A DNA stretch of 64,000 bases from assembly GCF_030704535.1 (NCBI RefSeq), contig NC_081823.1, positions 6,020,501-6,084,500 on the forward strand, written 5' to 3'. Made by a program: the position numbers and the translations under genes. This DNA comes from Vitis vinifera. Lineage: Eukaryota; Streptophyta; Magnoliopsida; Vitales; Vitaceae. Each line of letters opens with the position of its first letter. Positions within the stretch are counted from its first letter, which is position 1. This document shows positions 59,123 to 64,000 of this stretch, one piece after another. The notes under the pieces are model-generated. The model ran no database searches and had not been told where the DNA came from. It saw only the letters and a program-made list of their open reading frames with translations.

Positions 59123-62100
59123 ATGGTAGGTGGGCTTGAACCTAGTGGAAGTAATGCTAAGGAGAAAGACGGTAATGATGAGTATCGGGACATGACCATA
59201 ATTGAAATCATAGAAAACTCCAGAAATGATCGGCATGAAGAGATTCAACGTGAACTCGAAGAGATGAAAAAGTGGGGTTTTTAGTCTGATCAGGGACACG
59301 GATTTTATTTTTAAAATTTTTTTAGTTGTTTTTGATAGTATATTTTGTTTCTAAATGTTTTAGGGTTTTTCGTTTGTTTTTTCAGTTTCATTGAAGAATT
59401 TCCCACTCGCAGGGAGGAGTTTGGGGGAGGTTTAGGAGTTCAGCCAGATGTGCAAAGAGAGGTAAAAAGGGCTACTGGGTAGATAGTAGCATAATAGATG
59501 GGTTGCTTGTTAACTAAGCATTGCTTGATTCTTAAGCAAAAATCCCTCTTCAATGTAAGGATCCATGAGACTGAGGTCTGATCATGACACTCAGGATATA
59601 TAAACCCTAGAACCAGCAAACTCATTTGAAGATGTATAAAAGAAATCTTGTAAAACTCACTCAAACAGTACAAAAATTTTGCTCATTTTCTTGTTAGGGT
59701 TTCCAAGAGACTTTACAAACATGTATGTTTTGAAATTGTTGATTGGGATGAGATGGAGTTTTCTTACTCCTTTTGAGAAGTTGTGAATGCCAATTGATTC
59801 TTTCATTTTGATTACAATTATAACTTTATTTATATATCTTCCCTACTGCAGATTGACAATCCCTCGGATAGTGGTAGGGATGAAGGAAACCCTATGGCCT
59901 CTTCCTCTTCACTTACTGATCTCCAAACTTCTCAACCTCCACAAGAAACTGAGATTAAACATTTTTGGTCTCGGACGGGAGTGGGAATGGACTCTGAGAG
60001 GGAAAGAAACCTCCTTATCTCAGTTTCAGTTGGTATTGAGGCATACAAGCTCAAAATCTTGGGCCTTGCCATTGAAGCAATGAAGGAATTAACAAAAATG
60101 GCGACCGAGAAACAGCCCTTATGGCAGGCCAGCATAGATGGTAAAGTTCTAAGCCATATGGAGTACACAAAACAATTTGGACAGGTTGATGCAACACTTG
60201 AGATGGTAATAAGAAAGATTGGGATGCAACAACCTGTACAGCCACCAAACTTGAGCTGCCCTACACATATTCCAGCTTTACCTAATGTTGAAATACATAC
60301 ACAGCCCCTTCAGACCGAAGCTTCCCGAGAAACTAGGTTTCTTCTTGCAGATCCAGTCCACATTGTTGAATTGCTGATGAATAATGTAGGCTTTCCCCTC
60401 TCAATCAACAATAGAAGATTTCATCATTTGCTTATATTGAGGTTAACAAAGTCTTGTTTTCCTTGTTTTATATATCAGGATCAATACTCTCCTGTGTTCT
60501 CCAACATTGTCTCAAAATCCAAGGTACTTGGAGTTCTATCAACACAAGCACAGGGGGACTACAATGGAGCTTTGCAAGTGGTAATACAAATGTCATCTGA
60601 ACTTCATCCCATTTTATATGAAGTACTTGATTAGTGTGTATATCAAAATGGTAGTTTAACCAAAACCCACCCAGGCAGTGTTGCATACTTTCTACTAGGC
60701 GAGGGATGCATTCATGTCTCGCATTCCCAAACTTCAGTATAGTTTTTATTAGCATTGATTGAAACATAAGTTCTTATTGACATAAGAAGTTTGTGAGGAT
60801 TGGATTTAGTAATACTCATTAAGCTCGACCGCATCTACCTTTGTTTATCATATTATGAGACAATTCATGAGTTTTCACATGCATAATTGTTATCATGATT
60901 TTGTAGAGTTTTTATAAGGCATCATATGCATGTGGTTATATAGATTGTATCATGTTTATGACGAATACTAAATATAATCTTTTGGAATGACTCTTGAACC
61001 GCATTGGTGAACATTGATCTTTCTCAGTCACTCATGCATTGAATTTTGATTGCTTTGTATGTTCCATTTGACATCTGTTATAATAAGAATTTCTCAATTT
61101 AATAACTTTCCAGATGGCAGTAGAATTTCATGCTCCTTCACCTCTTGTTCCAAATAGAGAATGCTATTTGGCAAGATACAGTAGATGCTTAAGCAATAAC
61201 GTATGGGGAGTAGTCGATGTTTCCTTAGAAAGTTTGTTTCCTAATCCACTAATCAGATATCAAAGAAGGCCATCAGGCTGCCTGATCGAACAATTTCAAA
61301 GTCGACTCTGCAAGGTGAATAGATATGTGACCTAAATTAAACATGAAATCTTAACTATCTGTGCTTTTTGCTTCATCACAATAACATAGGCTGTAATATA
61401 TATAATTGTTATCTGTATCCTTAGGTGATATGGGTCGAGCATTCAGAAGTGGACAATAGTTCAGTTCCAGAAGTTTGCCAACACTTTGTGACATCAGGAC
61501 ACGCATACGGTGCTAAACAATGGCTTAGCACTTTAGTTAGGCAACATGAACGCCTAACATATATAATGGTTAGGAATGATCGTAGGCCGCAACGTAAGCA
61601 CATTACATATTTTTGGTTGCAGTACTAAATTTGTAAATCTGAAACCTAATCTCCTGCATCAAATATTAATCCTCTAATTTTCAATTGATCGATTGTTAAT
61701 TAACTGTTCAAGCTGTTTCTTCACAGAATTAGTCCCTACTGGGGAAGAGAACCTGTTGACCCTTGCTGACAGAATGATGAGAAGCTTTTGGAGAAATCTG
61801 AGTGCCTCAAGAAAGAACCAATGGATGACAGTACCATTGAGTGGTGCTGAAAACATTGAGGCCATAATAAGGTTTGTAAAAGACAAAGAAGGAAGGCGTC
61901 CTGGTCCGGCATTAGTCATGGCTACAACCATCCGGATTCCTGCCTCATCAAGGAGGATTTTTGATTTCCTTCAGGATGAGAATAGTAGAAACAAGGTATG
62001 TAAGGTTTGATGGACAAGCTTTCAAAGTTCCTTTTATCAATATTGAGAACAAGGAAGGTGTTATAGCTGGTAGACTCTATATAGATCAGTGTCATGGATG

Positions 62101-63411
62101 TGAAAACTCAAGTTCCTAGTATGGAATGACTTATTGACATTTCGGTAAGAATGAACCGATCAATCACATCTAATGTACAGAAGAAAATGTATGGAACTTT
62201 TTGCGAGGATATTTATGTTTTAATGCTTTAACATGTTTATAGCAAAAACATTCACCCAATAGAACCGATCGATAACCTTTTAAGCTTGGAATTAAATAGT
62301 GGTTTGCTCTCAAGACAACACAACACATATTTTCATTTTGTTTGCAGAAACTGACTAGTTTTAGGCTTTTAGCTTTTGTTAATTTTGATATATGCACCTT
62401 GGTCTATATCCATATCTCAACTCTTCATGAATGATGATATGCTAATGTAGGATGCTATCCTTGATATTTACGATTTTATAACTTTCACCTTTCTTTACAA
62501 AATCAATTTCACTGCTTATAGAGTTGGCTGGTTTGGCATGTGATACCAAAAGGCAGGAAGACAATTATTTCCTTGTGGTTTTCTAGTTTAAGAGTTGATT
62601 ACATTCTCATCTGAAAAGAAAAAACAAAAAACCAACTTAAACAAGATGTGTAGATGTGATTGAATGTCTACCATATATATATACACACAGACACTGTTGG
62701 ATTTGAGTGGCTTGAATACTTTAAATTTGTTTTAATTACCACAGCATATATTGATGTTTTTTCCTTTACATATGTTTGAAAAATGGCACGTTTTCCATGA
62801 GATATTGTTACTTATCATAACCAGCTTCTTGATTTACAGTGGGACATTCTTACACATGGGCATATTGTCCAACAAACGAGATCCATCTCAAATGGTTGTG
62901 TTCCAGGAAATCGTGTGTCTGTCCTGGAAGTGAAGGTGAGTTGCAGATATATATGCTTTTGCTTACTCATTTTAAAATCTGGAGTTTCTTTCCTTTCTCT
63001 CTTTCTTTTCCATTGTCTCACAGTTTAACAAAATTCATGGCTTGATGGATAAATATGCAGTCTGCAGAAGATCCAGATAGGACTATTAAGACCCTTCTTC
63101 AAGAGAGCTTCACAACTTCTGATAGCTCTTATGTAACATTTACCCCTGTTGAAGCTTCTTCCTTCAGTATGACCTTAAATGGAGGAGACCCGGACAATGT
63201 GCCTGTCATGCCCTCAGGGTTTTCTATCTCGCCTGATGGGCCAACTGGAGATGAAGGAAGTCTGGTGACGATAGTGTTTCAAATCTTGGATGGTACAGCA
63301 TCGCCTATGCATTTCCCTTCACATTCAGTGGGTACCATGTATAAGCTCATCACAGAGACTGCCAAATCTATCACAGCTGGGACTGTTGATCCAGATAACA
63401 TGGGCAGATGA
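59123..63411 (+). CDS. START-domain protein derived from HD-Zip IV, no homeodomain (copy 2)
   Basis: Nine coding exons: 59123-59271, 59386-59461, 59852-60385, 60479-60580, 61114-61314, 61425-61593, 61727-61995, 62840-62935, 63061-63411; all phases equal those of copy 1 and join to 648 aa without stops. N-terminal acidic segment with DMTIIEIIE and a charged helix QRELEEMKK, then the START domain from about residue 150 (AIEAMKELTKMA, KQPLWQ, DYNGALQV, VIWVEHSEVDN) and HD-START-associated region (LADRMMRSFW, WDILTHGHIV, MPSGFSISPDG, VTIVFQIL). No homeodomain is seen between the leader exon and START. Last four exons from START onward are the same size as in copy 1 (169, 269, 96, 351 bp). Compact introns show the state before the copia insertion. 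Probably nuclear or cytosolic; DNA binding not expected. The function is inferred from family only. Confidence 0.88.
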
Positions 63412-63757
63412 TATGGGAGATTGAGTTTAGAAAGTTAAATTTGTAAGTCCTCACTAAACTTCTTTTAACATTTATAAGTAATATGGCTTGCAATATATGG
63501 GGATCATCTAAAGTTCTTTAGGGCTTTTAGGTTAGGGCTGCTAGGGTTTTGTTGAAAATATTTTGCTTTAGTTTCTCAAATTTCCAACCTATTCAGTTTG
63601 TTTGTAGAGAATGCACATAGATCTTGGGCACTTCAAGCATAGAATGTCAGAAAATTTTCAGTACAAACTAGGGTTCTAGTTGAACAGAAAAATATTGTTG
63701 AGTTTGTTAAATGTTTAATCAAGTATTTGAAATGACTCAGTTTTATTATGGGAAATT

Positions 63758-63883
63758 AAGAGCTCGTTTGGTAGTGATTTTAGAAAGCGTTTTTAATATT
63801 TTTAATACTTAAAAATTTTTTATCATTCAAATGTTAGAAATGTTAAAAACGCTTTCTAAAATCACTCCCAAACATACTCTAAG
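63758..63883. mobile_element. Foldback MITE, single copy
   Basis: Begins AAGAGCTCGTTTGGTAGTGA and ends ATCACTCCCAAACATACTCT, inverses of each other, with GCGTTTTTAATATTTTTAAT / ATGTTAAAAACGC arms. Best-preserved member of the family also at 4046-4402 and 33388-33513. Confidence 0.7.
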
Positions 63884-64000
63884 TTCTGTTGCTATTCTCG
63901 ACTTCTTCATGTTCTTAAGGGCCAAGTGATTTTCTATCTTCTACTTATAGTATAGAGATACACTACACAATAGTATAGATGTTTTCTTAACTATAGTTCA

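Noticed and set aside
1-64000. CRISPR arrays, bacterial operons, prophage or defence systems
   Set aside because: The window is clearly plant nuclear DNA with spliced genes; the repeats are transposons and microsatellites without spacer-repeat periodicity.

Overview
This is a stretch of plant nuclear DNA. Its genes are split by GT-AG introns, the intergenic DNA is AT-rich, and plant-specific families are present (a phytocyanin-like early nodulin-like protein, HD-Zip IV START-type proteins, a vascular-related unknown protein). It also carries many LTR retrotransposon, hAT, MULE, LINE, SINE and MITE remnants. The gene set and repeat style fit a woody eudicot; grapevine (Vitis) is my best guess, but that is inference. 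No sequence search was run. All gene models were spliced by hand from reading frames, splice consensus and recalled family alignments.

Layout. 1-2.5 kb: repeat remnants, including a decayed reverse-transcriptase fragment present twice. 2.5-3.3 kb (+): two-exon early nodulin-like protein. 3.7-4.4 kb: MITEs, three of them in tandem. 5.35-19.74 kb (-): 15-exon PDIL5-type ERGIC/thioredoxin membrane protein of 482 aa; its introns carry a SINE, LINE tails, and a 3.5-kb hAT-like element that itself holds a MULE with long terminal inverted repeats. 20.0-23.8 kb: degenerate low-complexity repeats, a decayed Ty3/gypsy gag and an inverted-repeat element. 24.0-29.7 kb (+): 8-exon mitochondrial ETF alpha subunit, 361 aa. 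30.4 kb (+): tRNA-Gly(CCC). 31.4-32.2 kb (-): three-exon VUP-like protein, 185 aa. 32.7-43.9 kb: mostly repeats, with one weakly supported gene at 38-38.9 kb (-) and two same-family hAT elements nested one in the other at 39.8-40.9 kb.

44.5-63.4 kb (+): the most interesting part. Two tandem paralogous nine-coding-exon genes (659 and 648 aa) have intact frames and encode the START and HD-START-associated regions of class IV HD-Zip transcription factors, but neither has a homeodomain. Both keep a short N-terminal MTI-containing motif resembling the zipper segment just after the homeodomain in normal family members. Exon phases match exactly between the copies and the upstream regions are also duplicated. 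The first copy carries a decayed Ty1/copia element, with a small TRIM-like LTR element nested in it, inside one intron. The second copy lacks both, so it serves as an empty-site reference.

The genes are not an operon or pathway; they are independent single-gene units. The functional suggestion worth testing is that the tandem START-only proteins act as non-DNA-binding relatives, and perhaps competitors, of HD-Zip IV factors.
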